Assembly (NCBI RefSeq): GCF_001894925.1
Contig: NZ_BCXD01000010.1
Span: 124,001-188,000, forward strand
Length of the DNA: 64,000 nucleotides
Direction of reading: 5' to 3'
From: Rhodococcus rhodnii NBRC 100604
GTDB taxonomy: Bacteria > Actinomycetota > Actinomycetes > Mycobacteriales > Mycobacteriaceae
The translations under genes and the position numbers were made by a program. Below are positions 9,955 through 18,277 of the stretch, one piece after another. The notes beneath the pieces are model-generated. The model searched no databases and had not been told where the DNA came from. It saw only the letters and a list, made by a program, of their open reading frames with translations. Every line of letters starts with the position of its first letter. Within the stretch, counting starts at the first letter, position 1.

Positions 9955-11172
9955 TCAGACGCTCACGAGCGACGCAGTCGCCTGCTTCTTCCGCTCGATG
10001 ACGACGTCCGCTCCCGCATCGCCGCGGCCGAAGAAGCCGTTCGGCAGCGCGAACCGGAAGATCTTGAGCCACACCGAGCCGACCTGCCGCGTCAGCCCAC
10101 CCGTGTTGTACGGGAGGCCGTGCTTCTCGCACAGTGCGCGCACCTCCGGCGCCATCTGCGGGTAGCGCCGCGCCGGAATGTCGGGGAACAGGTGGTGTTC
10201 GATCTGATGCGAGAGGTTGCCCGACATGATGTGGAACAACTGCCCGCCGCTGATGTTGGCGCTGCCGAGCATCTGCCGCACGTACCACTCCCCGCGGGTC
10301 TCCTCGGCGGTCTCGTCCTCGGTGAACGTCTGCACGCCCGTGGGGAAGTGACCGCAGAAGATGATGGAGTAGGCCCAGACGTTGCGCACGACGTTCGCGG
10401 TCGCGTTGCCGACGAGCGTCGGGATCGCGAGCGGCCCGCTGAGGACCGGGAACACGACGTAGTCCTTGAGGACCTGCCGGCCGGCCTTGCGCCACCAGCC
10501 CTTCACGAGCGGCTTGACGTCACTCCACGTGCGCTTGCCCTGCACGACGTTCTCGGCTTCGAGATCGTGCAGCATGACGCCCCACTCGAAGAGCATCATC
10601 AGGCTGAAGGCCCAGATCGGGTTGCCCAGATAGTAGGGATTCCACTTCTGCGCCTCGTCCATCCGCAGGATGCCGTATCCGATGTCGCGATCGCGGCCGA
10701 CGATGTTCGTGTACGTGTGATGCATGTAGTTGTGCGAGTGCTTCCACTGGTCGGCAGGGCACACCGTGTCCCACTCGAACACTCGCGAGTTCAGGCCCGG
10801 CTCACGCATCCAGTCGTACTGGCCGTGCATGACGTTGTGCCCGATCTCCATGTTGTCGAGGATCTTCGAGACGCTGAGTGCCGCGACGCCCGCGACCCAC
10901 GCCGGCGGCAGGAATCCGACGAAGAGCAGTGCGCGACCCGCGACCTCGAAGCCGCGCTGCGCCTTGACGACCTTGTAGATGTACTCGCGATCCTCGGCGC
11001 CGAGCTGCGCGACGACACGATCACGCAGGGCGTCGAGTTCGGCGCCGATCTCCTCGACCTGGGCATGGGAGAGGACCACCGGCTCCCGGGAGGGCCGCTC
11101 CGGCTCGCGCGAGCCGCCGACGAACGGCAGGAAGGACAGGGACGGCAGTGAGGGCGATGGGATTCCGAACAT
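9955..11172 (-). CDS. desA3: Membrane acyl-CoA delta-9 desaturase, DesA3-like
   Basis: An integral-membrane di-iron desaturase of 405 residues that introduces a cis double bond into stearoyl- or palmitoyl-CoA. The three histidine boxes are present: HNVMHGQYD near 110, HSHNYMHH near 144 and QIEHHLFPD near 322, with hydrophobic segments between. It lies 57 bp downstream of a ferredoxin-type reductase gene, the same arrangement as Rv3230c-Rv3229c in M. tuberculosis, where the reductase feeds electrons to DesA3. AGGAGA precedes the ATG at 11172. Regulation is probably by the divergent TetR protein upstream of the reductase gene. Chain-length preference cannot be read from the sequence. Confidence 0.9.
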   Translation of the reverse strand: MFGIPSPSLPSLSFLPFVGGSREPERPSREPVVLSHAQVEEIGAELDALRDRVVAQLGAEDREYIYKVVKAQRGFEVAGRALLFVGFLPPAWVAGVAALSVSKILDNMEIGHNVMHGQYDWMREPGLNSRVFEWDTVCPADQWKHSHNYMHHTYTNIVGRDRDIGYGILRMDEAQKWNPYYLGNPIWAFSLMMLFEWGVMLHDLEAENVVQGKRTWSDVKPLVKGWWRKAGRQVLKDYVVFPVLSGPLAIPTLVGNATANVVRNVWAYSIIFCGHFPTGVQTFTEDETAEETRGEWYVRQMLGSANISGGQLFHIMSGNLSHQIEHHLFPDIPARRYPQMAPEVRALCEKHGLPYNTGGLTRQVGSVWLKIFRFALPNGFFGRGDAGADVVIERKKQATASLVSV

Positions 11173-11229
11173 GATGTCTCCTTCTCGAAGCGGCGGGCGG
11201 TGCGCTCGGCGCCGCGGTGCGGGGCGATC

Positions 11230-12330
11230 TCAGATGTCGAGCGTGACGTCCCCGACGGGAACGGACACGCACAGCTGGATCTCCTTGTCGGACTCGGTGT
11301 CGGTCTCGCCGGTGCGGACGTTCTTGGTGCAGCCGGTCTTCTTGACGGAGGTACACGTGAAGCAGATGCCCATGCGGCAGCCGTACTCCGGGGTGAGCCC
11401 GGCCGCCTCGGCCTGTTCGAGCAGCGTCGCCGCTCCGGTCGACTCGGCGCGAACGTCGCTGCGGGAGAAGTGGATCTCGCCGCCGGCGTCGTCGTCCGGA
11501 ACGATCGCGGGCGGCGTGAACTCCTCGGTGTGCAGCAGCTCGTCGATGCCGGCGTCGCGGTAGCCCTCCCGCACGGCGTTCATGAGCGCGGGCGGACCGC
11601 AGAGGTACGTCGGTGCCTCGCGGTACCACGGGGCGACGGCGTCGAGGTGGTGCATCCCGAACAGGCCGTCGAGCCGACCGGCGTCCGCCGAGTCGGGGAA
11701 GCCGTAGACGACGTCCACGCCGGGCACCTCGCGCGCGATGCGGTCGAGTTCGTCGCGGTAGGCGACGTCGGCCATGCTCCGCGAATAGTGAACGAATGTA
11801 ACGGTTCCGTCGTATCCCTCGTCCACCAGCGTGCGCAGCATCGCCATGACCGGCGTGATGCCGCTGCCGCCGCTCACGAGCAGGATGCGCTCGGGCCGCT
11901 CGGCGGGTAGATGGAAGGCGCCGTCCGCCTGCTCGAGGTCGAGGACGTCGCCCGGCTTCGCATGATCGACGAGGTGACGGGAGACGAAGCCGTCGGGATG
12001 CGCCTTGACGGTGAGTTCGACGACGTCGCCACGCGCCGCGGAGTTCGCCGGCGAGAAGCAGCGCGTGTGCCGGACGCCGTCGATCACGACTCCCACCTGC
12101 ACGAACTGCCCTGGAAGAAAGCCCGCCCAGTGCCGTGTCGGCCGCAGCGTGAGGGTCACGGTGTCGGGCGCGCGGCGCTCCGCCCGGACGACCTCCGCGC
12201 GCATGTCGTCGATCCGCAGCAGGGGATCGACGAGTTCGAGATAGCGGTCGACGTGGTGCGGCGTCGCCATCGTCGCGAGAAGCGAGGTCAGGCGGGATCG
12301 GCGCCGCGGTGGACGAGAGGTGACCGTCAC
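11230..12330 (-). CDS. Ferredoxin reductase with C-terminal 2Fe-2S domain, desaturase electron donor
   Basis: A 366-residue flavoprotein reductase. The FAD motif RCFSPANS lies near 95, the nucleotide-binding GGSGITPVMAMLRTL near 158, LCGPPALM near 245, and a plant-type 2Fe-2S domain occupies the last 85 residues with Cys in YGCRMGICFTC (near 315-323) and the final Cys in QLCVSV near 354. It takes electrons from NAD(P)H and passes them to the downstream desaturase. I start at GTG 12330, which has GAGGAG 5 nt upstream; the longer frame to 12384 runs over the promoter. The operator at 12391-12422 lies directly upstream. Confidence 0.88.
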   Translation of the reverse strand: MTVTSRPPRRRSRLTSLLATMATPHHVDRYLELVDPLLRIDDMRAEVVRAERRAPDTVTLTLRPTRHWAGFLPGQFVQVGVVIDGVRHTRCFSPANSAARGDVVELTVKAHPDGFVSRHLVDHAKPGDVLDLEQADGAFHLPAERPERILLVSGGSGITPVMAMLRTLVDEGYDGTVTFVHYSRSMADVAYRDELDRIAREVPGVDVVYGFPDSADAGRLDGLFGMHHLDAVAPWYREAPTYLCGPPALMNAVREGYRDAGIDELLHTEEFTPPAIVPDDDAGGEIHFSRSDVRAESTGAATLLEQAEAAGLTPEYGCRMGICFTCTSVKKTGCTKNVRTGETDTESDKEIQLCVSVPVGDVTLDI

Positions 12331-12390
12331 GAGTTCTCCTCGGTGTGAGAGCGGGCTGGGACGGGTTCGTGCGCCGGAGCACACGCGGGG

Positions 12391-12422
12391 GTGTACCGAT
12401 ATTTGGGTGTACGTCTGTACAC
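12391..12422. promoter_or_regulatory. Operator of the desaturase / TetR divergent promoter
   Basis: Between the divergent reductase (12330) and TetR (12504) genes lies a perfect inverted repeat GTGTAC-GTCT-GTACAC at 12407-12422, plus another GTGTAC half-site at 12391-12396, 16 bp upstream in the same orientation. This is the architecture of a TetR-dimer operator with an accessory half-site, and it is positioned to control both promoters. Confidence 0.65.
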
Positions 12423-12503
12423 TGGAATCAGTGTTGCAGATGCGAAGGGCGGATTGTCAATCGCAATGTGACTGCCGACACAGAATGTGGTGCCGAGGCG
12501 GAG

Positions 12504-13181
12504 ATGGACACGAATACAATCAGCCGCGTGAGCGAGCCCCGAACCGCCGGCGAGAGCAGAGCCGCACGCAAGGAGCGCACGCGGCAGGCGTTGCTCGACG
12601 GCGCACTCGACCTCGTGGGCGATCGCAACTTCTCGAGTGTGAGTCTGCGCGAGGTGGCGCGCGCCGCCGACATCGTGCCCACCGCGTTCTACCGTCACTT
12701 CGGGTCGCTCGAAGAGCTCGGCGTCGTCCTCGTCGAGGAGAGCATGCGAGTGTTGCGGCAGATGCTCCGCGACACCCGCCGGGCGCCCGCAGCGAAGGGT
12801 GCCTCGGGCACGATGCGGACGTCCGGTTCCCTACACCTGCTCGCCGATCAGGTTCGCGCCCACCCGGCGCAGTTCCGCTTCCTCACCCGCGAACGCAACG
12901 GCGGGGTCCCCGAGATCCGTCGCGCGATCGACAGCGAGATGCGGGTCTTCGTCAGCGAACTCGTCGTCGACCTCGCACGCGTTCCGGCCCTCGCCGACTG
13001 GAGCCGCGCCGACCTCGAGGCCGCCGCCGACCTCATCGTCGCCACCGGTGCGGCAACGGCAGTCGAACTGCTCGACAGCGACCGCCCCGGCGGACACGAA
13101 GCGCAGATCGTCGAGCGCGCCGAGAAGCAGCTGCGGCTCGTCGTGCTCGGCATGGGCGCGTGGGATCCGCAGCGGAGCTGA
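12504..13181 (+). CDS. TetR-family regulator, DesT/FabR-like
   Basis: A 225-residue regulator. The N-terminal helix-turn-helix spans about 15-65 (RKERTRQALLDGALDLV, VSLREVARAADIVPTAFYRHF). The ligand domain contains the HLLADQVRAHPAQFRFLTRE stretch seen in DesT/FabR-type regulators that sense acyl-CoA saturation. Gene order (divergent from a reductase-desaturase operon) parallels desT-desCB of Pseudomonas, so the likely role is repression of the desaturase genes according to the unsaturated/saturated acyl-CoA ratio. The ATG at 12504 follows GAGGCGGAG; a GTG at 12528 is an alternative. The ligand is inferred. Confidence 0.85.
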   Translation: MDTNTISRVSEPRTAGESRAARKERTRQALLDGALDLVGDRNFSSVSLREVARAADIVPTAFYRHFGSLEELGVVLVEESMRVLRQMLRDTRRAPAAKGASGTMRTSGSLHLLADQVRAHPAQFRFLTRERNGGVPEIRRAIDSEMRVFVSELVVDLARVPALADWSRADLEAAADLIVATGAATAVELLDSDRPGGHEAQIVERAEKQLRLVVLGMGAWDPQRS

Positions 13182-13234
13182 TTCCCGCTCGCAAGACCTT
13201 TCGGGCCGCGCCCCTCTCGTCGTAGCGTCGAGGT

Positions 13235-14086
13235 ATGCGCAGCTCTCCCGGGACGGTGGACGTCCCCGTCGGCGAACTGACCTTTCGTGTCGACACCGAC
13301 GGCCCCGAGGACGGGCCGCCCGTCGTTCTCCTGCACGGATTCCCGACGACGCGGCGCTCGTGGCGTGCGGCCGCGTCGGAGCTCGCGGACCGTGGGATGC
13401 GCACGATCGTTCCCGATCAGCGGGGCTACTCCCCCGGCGCACGGCCCGGCGCCGTGGCGAACTATCACGTCGACCAACTGGCCGAGGACGTCGTCGGGCT
13501 GCTGGACGCCTTCGGCCTCTCCTCGGTGCATCTCGTCGGCCACGACTGGGGCGCCATCGCCGCATGGGCGGCGGCGGCCCGCCGTCCCGATCGGGTGGAT
13601 CGACTGACGGCAGTGTCGGTTCCGCACCCCGCGGCCTTCAGGTGGGCGGTGCGGGAGGATCCCGATCAGCGCTCCCGCTCGTCCTACATCTCGCTGCTGC
13701 GGATGCCCGGCAAGGCCGAGGAGGTTCTCCTCGCCGACGACGCGCGCCGCCTGCGGGCGATGTACGGAACGGGGATGCCCGCCGAGAACATCGACGACTA
13801 CCTGGCCACTCTCACCGAGCCGGGCGCGCTGACCGCCGCATTGAACTGGTACCGCGCGATGGACGCCGGCCTCGAGGCCGTCCCGCCGGTGCGCACGCCG
13901 ACGACGTTCGTGTGGGCGTCCGACGACGCCGCGATCGGGCGAGCCGGAGTGGAGCGGTGCCACGACTTCGTCGCGGCGCCCTATCGTTTCGTCGAGCTCA
14001 CCGGCTCGCACTGGGTTCCCGAGGAACAGCCGGCAGCGATGGTCGACGCGATCGTGACGCCGGTCGTTCAGGGGACTCCCGGTTAG
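13235..14086 (+). CDS. Alpha/beta hydrolase, epoxide hydrolase-like
   Basis: A 283-residue alpha/beta-hydrolase. HGFPTT near 34-39 forms the oxyanion loop, the nucleophile elbow is VGHDWGA near 100-106 with Asp as nucleophile (the epoxide hydrolase or dehalogenase form), and the catalytic His is in GSHWVPEEQP near 258. An Asp nucleophile followed by Trp favours epoxide hydrolase. The ATG at 13235 has a TAGCGT box ending 6 nt upstream, suggesting a leaderless mRNA. It converges with the MFS gene with a 4-bp overlap of the stop codons. Substrate unknown. Confidence 0.82.
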   Translation: MRSSPGTVDVPVGELTFRVDTDGPEDGPPVVLLHGFPTTRRSWRAAASELADRGMRTIVPDQRGYSPGARPGAVANYHVDQLAEDVVGLLDAFGLSSVHLVGHDWGAIAAWAAAARRPDRVDRLTAVSVPHPAAFRWAVREDPDQRSRSSYISLLRMPGKAEEVLLADDARRLRAMYGTGMPAENIDDYLATLTEPGALTAALNWYRAMDAGLEAVPPVRTPTTFVWASDDAAIGRAGVERCHDFVAAPYRFVELTGSHWVPEEQPAAMVDAIVTPVVQGTPG

Positions 14087-15432
14087 ACGTCGACGACCTT
14101 CTCCGCGGTGTCGGTGCGGGGCGCGGGGACGCCGAGCAGCGCGATCAACCCGCCGCCGAGTACGACGAGGATGCCCGCGATTCCCGCGCGGTCGGCCGAG
14201 AACGCCCAGGCGAACAGGCCGAACAGGGCCGGGGCGAGGAAGGAGACGGCACGACCCGTCGTCGCGTAGAGACCGAAGAGCTGCCCCTCACGGCCGGGCG
14301 GCGTCATGCGCGCGAGGAAGGTACGCGACGACGACTGCGCCGGGCCGACGAACAGGCACAGCGCGAGCCCGAAGATCCAGAACATCAGCGGCCCCGAGAC
14401 GACGATCAGCGCGGCTCCCACGACGAGCATCGACGAGAGTGACACCACGAGGACCGCTTTCGGTCCGACGCGGTCGTCGATGCGCCCGGCCGCGAGCGCA
14501 CCTGCCGCGGCGAGGACGTTCGCGGCGACGCCGAACAGCAGGACGTCGCCGGCGTCGATGCCGTAGACCGTCACCGCGAGGACGGCCCCGAACGTGAAGA
14601 CGCCCGCGAGTCCGTCGCGGAAGATCGCACTCGCGACGAGGAAGTGCACGACGCGCCGGTCCTCGGACCACAGCTCTCGGACGTCGCGCCACAGCACGCG
14701 GTAGGAGCCGAGAAAGCCGACGCGATCGGCACCGGGATCGACCTTCGGCGCGGGGAGTTCGGGCACGGTGAGCAGTACGGGGATCGCGAAGACGGCGAAC
14801 CACACGGCGGCGAGGAGCACGACGAGCCGGATGTTGGCGCCGTCCTCGGTGGGAATCGACAGCAGCCCGCGGGTGTCGCCGTCGCCGGCGATGAAGCCGA
14901 GATAGGCGACGAGCAGGAGCACGATGCCACCGAAATAGCCCATCGCCCATCCGAACCCGGAGACGCGGCCGATCGTCGCGGGCGTCGACACCTGCCGCAG
15001 CATCGCGTTGTAGGGGACCTCGGCGATCTCGAACAGCACCGACCCGGCCGCGAGGAGTACGAGGCCGAGCCACAGGTACGAGTGGTCGTCGCGCACGAAG
15101 TACATCGCCGCGATGCATGCGACGGTCGCGAAGGTGAGCAGCGCGAGGGCCCGTTTGCGGTGGCCGCGTGCGTCGAAACGCTGCCCCGAGACGGGCGCGA
15201 GCAGCGCGACGCACACGCCCGCTGCGGCGAGCGCCCAGCCGAGCCAGGTGCTCGCCGAGATCGATCCGGGCAGGTCGTCGCCGACGGCGTCGGTGAGATA
15301 CACCGAGAACACGAAGGTGACGATGACGGCGTTGAACGCGGCCGATCCCCAGTCCCACATCCCCCACGCCGCGACCTGGCGGCGTGTGTGCGCTCGCCCG
15401 ATCCCTGCCGTCGCGCGTACCTCCGATGTCAT
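14083..15432 (-). CDS. MFS transporter, Atg22/UMF1-like
   Basis: A 449-residue inner-membrane protein with about 12 hydrophobic segments. The N-terminal WGMWDWGSAAFNAVIVTFVF and the ARMTPPGREGQLFGLYATTGR motif are typical of the Atg22-like (UMF1) branch of the major facilitator superfamily, whose bacterial members have poorly known substrates, perhaps amino acids or glycerol-type solutes. The ATG at 15432 has TACGCT (read on minus) ending 6 nt upstream. The 19-bp repeat array begins about 50 bp upstream, in the gap it shares with the PadR gene. Confidence 0.8.
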   Translation of the reverse strand: MTSEVRATAGIGRAHTRRQVAAWGMWDWGSAAFNAVIVTFVFSVYLTDAVGDDLPGSISASTWLGWALAAAGVCVALLAPVSGQRFDARGHRKRALALLTFATVACIAAMYFVRDDHSYLWLGLVLLAAGSVLFEIAEVPYNAMLRQVSTPATIGRVSGFGWAMGYFGGIVLLLVAYLGFIAGDGDTRGLLSIPTEDGANIRLVVLLAAVWFAVFAIPVLLTVPELPAPKVDPGADRVGFLGSYRVLWRDVRELWSEDRRVVHFLVASAIFRDGLAGVFTFGAVLAVTVYGIDAGDVLLFGVAANVLAAAGALAAGRIDDRVGPKAVLVVSLSSMLVVGAALIVVSGPLMFWIFGLALCLFVGPAQSSSRTFLARMTPPGREGQLFGLYATTGRAVSFLAPALFGLFAWAFSADRAGIAGILVVLGGGLIALLGVPAPRTDTAEKVVDV

Positions 15433-15485
15433 GCCAGCAGCGTAGGTCGCCACGGTGCCCACGGCTGTGCGACACGGCCCCCGCG

Positions 15486-15603
15486 GTTCTGCACCCCGAA
15501 TTGCGTTCTGCACCCCTATCGGCCGGCCGATAGGGGTGCAGAACGCGGAAAGGGGTGCAGAACGCGAACCGGGGTGGAGAACGCGAACCGGGGTGGAGAA
15601 CGG
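15486..15603. repeat. Six-unit 19-bp repeat array with a 44-bp perfect palindrome
   Basis: Two copies of GTTCTGCACCCC start at 15486 and 15505, and four copies in the opposite orientation (GGGGTGCAGAAC, with GGGGTGGAGAAC in the last two) start at 15533, 15552, 15571 and 15590. All same-orientation spacings are exactly 19 bp. The inner units, with CTATCGGCCGGCCGATAG between them, make a perfect 44-bp palindrome from 15503 to 15546. The array lies between the MFS and PadR start regions, outside any gene. It could be an iteron-like protein-binding array or a small palindromic repeat element. Confidence 0.75.
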
Positions 15604-15605
15604 AC

Positions 15606-15643
15606 TATATGCAACTTGTGTCATATGCACTCTGTTTCATATG
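15606..15643. promoter_or_regulatory. Probable PadR operators
   Basis: Three hexamers TATATG (15606), CATATG (15622) and CATATG (15638) occur at exact 16-bp intervals immediately before the PadR start. PadR-type regulators bind inverted ATG/CAT repeats of this kind over their own promoters, so autoregulation is likely. The last hexamer overlaps an alternative ATG at 15641, which supports the later start at 15653. Confidence 0.6.
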
Positions 15644-15652
15644 CTGCTGCGC

Positions 15653-16240
15653 ATGGCGCTCGAACACGCACTGCTCGTCGCACTGACGGAGAGGTCCGGC
15701 TCCGGCTACGAGCTCGCGCGCCGGTTCGACCGGTCGATCGGGTTCTTCCACAGCGCGACGCATCAGCAGATCTATCGCACGTTGCGGCGCATGGCGGAGA
15801 CCGGATGGGTCGACGTCGAGGTCGTCGAACAGGACGGCAAGCCCGACAAGAAGGTGTACTCGCCGTCCCCCTCGGGACGCACCGAGCTCGCCCGGTGGAT
15901 CGCCGAACCGAGCGAACCGACCGTCCTGCGCGACGAGCTCGCCGTGAAGATCCGCGGCGCGGCTGCCGACGACCGCGACGCACTCGTCGCCGAGATCGTC
16001 CGGCATCGCGCCTCCCATGCCGACCGGCTCGCCGCCTACCGCGCGATCGAGCAGCGCGACTTCCCCGACCCCGCTTCGCTGTCCGACGCAGCCCTGCGCC
16101 AGTACCTCGTCCTGCGAGGCGGACTCCGCATCGAATCCGGATTCGTCGACTGGTGCGACGACGTCCTCGACGCCCTCCGCCCGCCCACTCACCGGGGTCC
16201 CGCACTCCCCGGGTTCGCATCCGAGAAAGGCACCCGATGA
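15653..16240 (+). CDS. PadR-family transcriptional regulator
   Basis: A 195-residue regulator. The winged helix covers about 1-85: MALEHALLVALTERSGSGYE, then FDRSIGFFHSATHQQIYRTL and a wing DKKVYSPSPSG. The C-terminal helical dimerisation domain has the long RADRLAAYRAIEQ-type helix. I start at ATG 15653 because family members begin MALEHALL and the operator repeats run to 15643. It overlaps the next gene by ATGA, so it is co-transcribed with the dienoyl-CoA reductase-like enzyme, which it probably controls together with itself. Its ligand is unknown. Confidence 0.88.
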   Translation: MALEHALLVALTERSGSGYELARRFDRSIGFFHSATHQQIYRTLRRMAETGWVDVEVVEQDGKPDKKVYSPSPSGRTELARWIAEPSEPTVLRDELAVKIRGAAADDRDALVAEIVRHRASHADRLAAYRAIEQRDFPDPASLSDAALRQYLVLRGGLRIESGFVDWCDDVLDALRPPTHRGPALPGFASEKGTR

Positions 16241-18258
16241 CCCGCTACCCGAACCTGCTCGAGCCGATCGAACTCGGCGCGACGACCGTCCGCAATCGCG
16301 TGATGATGGGATCGATGCACACGGGTCTCGAAGACCGCGCGCGCAACATCCGCAAGCTCGCCGCGTTCTACGCGGAACGCGCTCGGGGTGGCGTCGGAAT
16401 CATCGTGACCGGTGGCTACTCACCGAACCGGAGCGGATGGCTGACGCCCTTCGGCTCGAAGCTGACCAACCGCATCGAAGCGCGCCGCCACCGCATCGTC
16501 ACACGCGCCGTGCACGACGAAGGCGGCAAGATCGTCCTGCAGATCCTGCACGCGGGCCGCTACTCGTACTGGCCGCTCAGCGTGTCCGCGTCTGCGATCA
16601 AGGCACCGATCAACCCGTTCAAGCCGCGCGCACTGACGTCCTGGGGCGTGCGCCGACAGATCCGCGCCTTCGCGAAGTGCGCTGCCCTGGCCCAGCGGGC
16701 CGGGTACGACGGCGTCGAGATCATGGGTGGCGAAGGCTATTTCGTCAACCAGTTCCTCGCAGCGCGCACCAACAAGCGCACCGACGAGTGGGGTGGCACG
16801 CCGGAGAAGCGTCGCCGGATCGCGACGGAGATCACGCGCGCGGTGCGCGAGGCGACCGGTCCCGGCTTCCTCGTGATGTTCCGGCTGTCGATGGCCGACT
16901 ACGTCGAGGACGGTCAGACGCAGAACGAGATCATCGCTCTCGCAAGGGAACTGGAGACCGCAGGCGTCGACGTCTTCGACACCGACATCGGCTGGCACGA
17001 GTCGCGTGTCCCGACGATCGTCACGTCGGTGCCGCGCGCCGCCTTCGTCGACGTCACCGCCGAACTGCGCAAGCACGTGCGGATTCCCGTCGTCGCCGCG
17101 AACCGCATCAACACGCCGGACGTCACCGAGGACATCCTCGCGCGTGGTTCCGCCGACGTCGTGTCGCTCGCACGGCCGATGCTCGCCGACCCCGAGTGGG
17201 TCCGCAAGGCAGCGCGCGAGGCAGCCGACGAGATCAACACGTGCATCGCGTGCAATCAGGCATGCCTCGATCACGTGTTCGCGAACAAGCCCGTCTCGTG
17301 CCTGGTCAATCCACGCGCCGCACGTGAGACCGATCTGGTGCTCTCTCCCACTCGCACACGCCGTCGCGTCGCCGTCGTCGGCGCGGGCCCTGCGGGCCTG
17401 GCGTGCGCGCTCGCCAGCGCCGAGCGCGGCCATACCGTGACGCTGTTCGAGGCGTCGCACGAGATCGGCGGGCAGTTCTCCATCGCGCGCCGCATCCCCG
17501 GCAAGGAGGAGTTCGCCGAGACCGTCCGCTACTTCACCCGCGCGCTCGACATCGCCGGCGTGGACGTCCGGCTCGGGACGCACGCGGGCGCTGCCGATCT
17601 CGCCGAGTTCGACGACGTCGTCGTGGCCACCGGTGTGGCGCCGCGACTTCCGAACATCCCGGGTATCGACCATCCCTCCGTCGTCACCTACGCCGACGCC
17701 GTGCGCGGCAACGCACCGATCGGACGCAGCGTCGCGATCGTCGGGGCCGGCGGAATCGGTGTCGACGTCGCCGAGTTCGTCACGACGACGGAGTCGCCCA
17801 CGCTCCACCCGAAGGAGTGGCGGCGTGAGTGGGGAGTCTCGGACGATCCGGAGGTGCGTGGCTCGCTCGTCGCACCCGAACCCGAGCGCTCACCGCGCGA
17901 GGTGTATCTGTTGCAGCGCAAGACGACTCCGATCGGCGCAGGCCTCGGCAAGACGACCGGCTGGGTGCACCGCGCAGCACTGAAGGCCAAGGGCGTCCAT
18001 CGCCTGAAGGGAGTCGTGTACGAGCGGATCGACGACGACGGACTGCACGTGTCCTACGTCGACGGCCACGACGGTCCGCGCGTGCTGCCCGTCGAGACGA
18101 TCATCGTGTGCGCGGGACAGGAATCGGTCCGTGGGCTCGCGGACGAGCTCGAGGCCGCCGGCGTCACGGCGCACGTGATCGGTGGTGCGGACGTCGCGGC
18201 CGAGCTGGACGCGAAGCGCGCGATCGAGCAGGGGACGCGCCTGGCCGCGGTGCTGTGA
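16237..18258 (+). CDS. NADH:flavin oxidoreductase, 2,4-dienoyl-CoA reductase (FadH)-like
   Basis: A 673-residue iron-sulfur flavoenzyme. The first 330 residues are an old-yellow-enzyme TIM barrel with FMN (RNRVMMGSMHTGLED, QILHAGRYSY, GYDGVEIMGGEGYFVNQFL). A 4Fe-4S site follows (CIACNQAC near 334, then CLVNP), and an FAD/NAD(P) region contains VAVVGAGPAGLACALASAER near 373 and VAIVGAGGIGVDVAEF near 495. FadH reduces 2,4-dienoyl-CoA in the breakdown of unsaturated fatty acids; the family also includes trimethylamine dehydrogenase. Length and domain order match FadH. It starts by ATGA overlap with PadR. The true substrate is inferred. Confidence 0.85.
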   Translation: MTRYPNLLEPIELGATTVRNRVMMGSMHTGLEDRARNIRKLAAFYAERARGGVGIIVTGGYSPNRSGWLTPFGSKLTNRIEARRHRIVTRAVHDEGGKIVLQILHAGRYSYWPLSVSASAIKAPINPFKPRALTSWGVRRQIRAFAKCAALAQRAGYDGVEIMGGEGYFVNQFLAARTNKRTDEWGGTPEKRRRIATEITRAVREATGPGFLVMFRLSMADYVEDGQTQNEIIALARELETAGVDVFDTDIGWHESRVPTIVTSVPRAAFVDVTAELRKHVRIPVVAANRINTPDVTEDILARGSADVVSLARPMLADPEWVRKAAREAADEINTCIACNQACLDHVFANKPVSCLVNPRAARETDLVLSPTRTRRRVAVVGAGPAGLACALASAERGHTVTLFEASHEIGGQFSIARRIPGKEEFAETVRYFTRALDIAGVDVRLGTHAGAADLAEFDDVVVATGVAPRLPNIPGIDHPSVVTYADAVRGNAPIGRSVAIVGAGGIGVDVAEFVTTTESPTLHPKEWRREWGVSDDPEVRGSLVAPEPERSPREVYLLQRKTTPIGAGLGKTTGWVHRAALKAKGVHRLKGVVYERIDDDGLHVSYVDGHDGPRVLPVETIIVCAGQESVRGLADELEAAGVTAHVIGGADVAAELDAKRAIEQGTRLAAVL

Positions 18259-18277
18259 CCGGCTACCCTGGGCAGCC

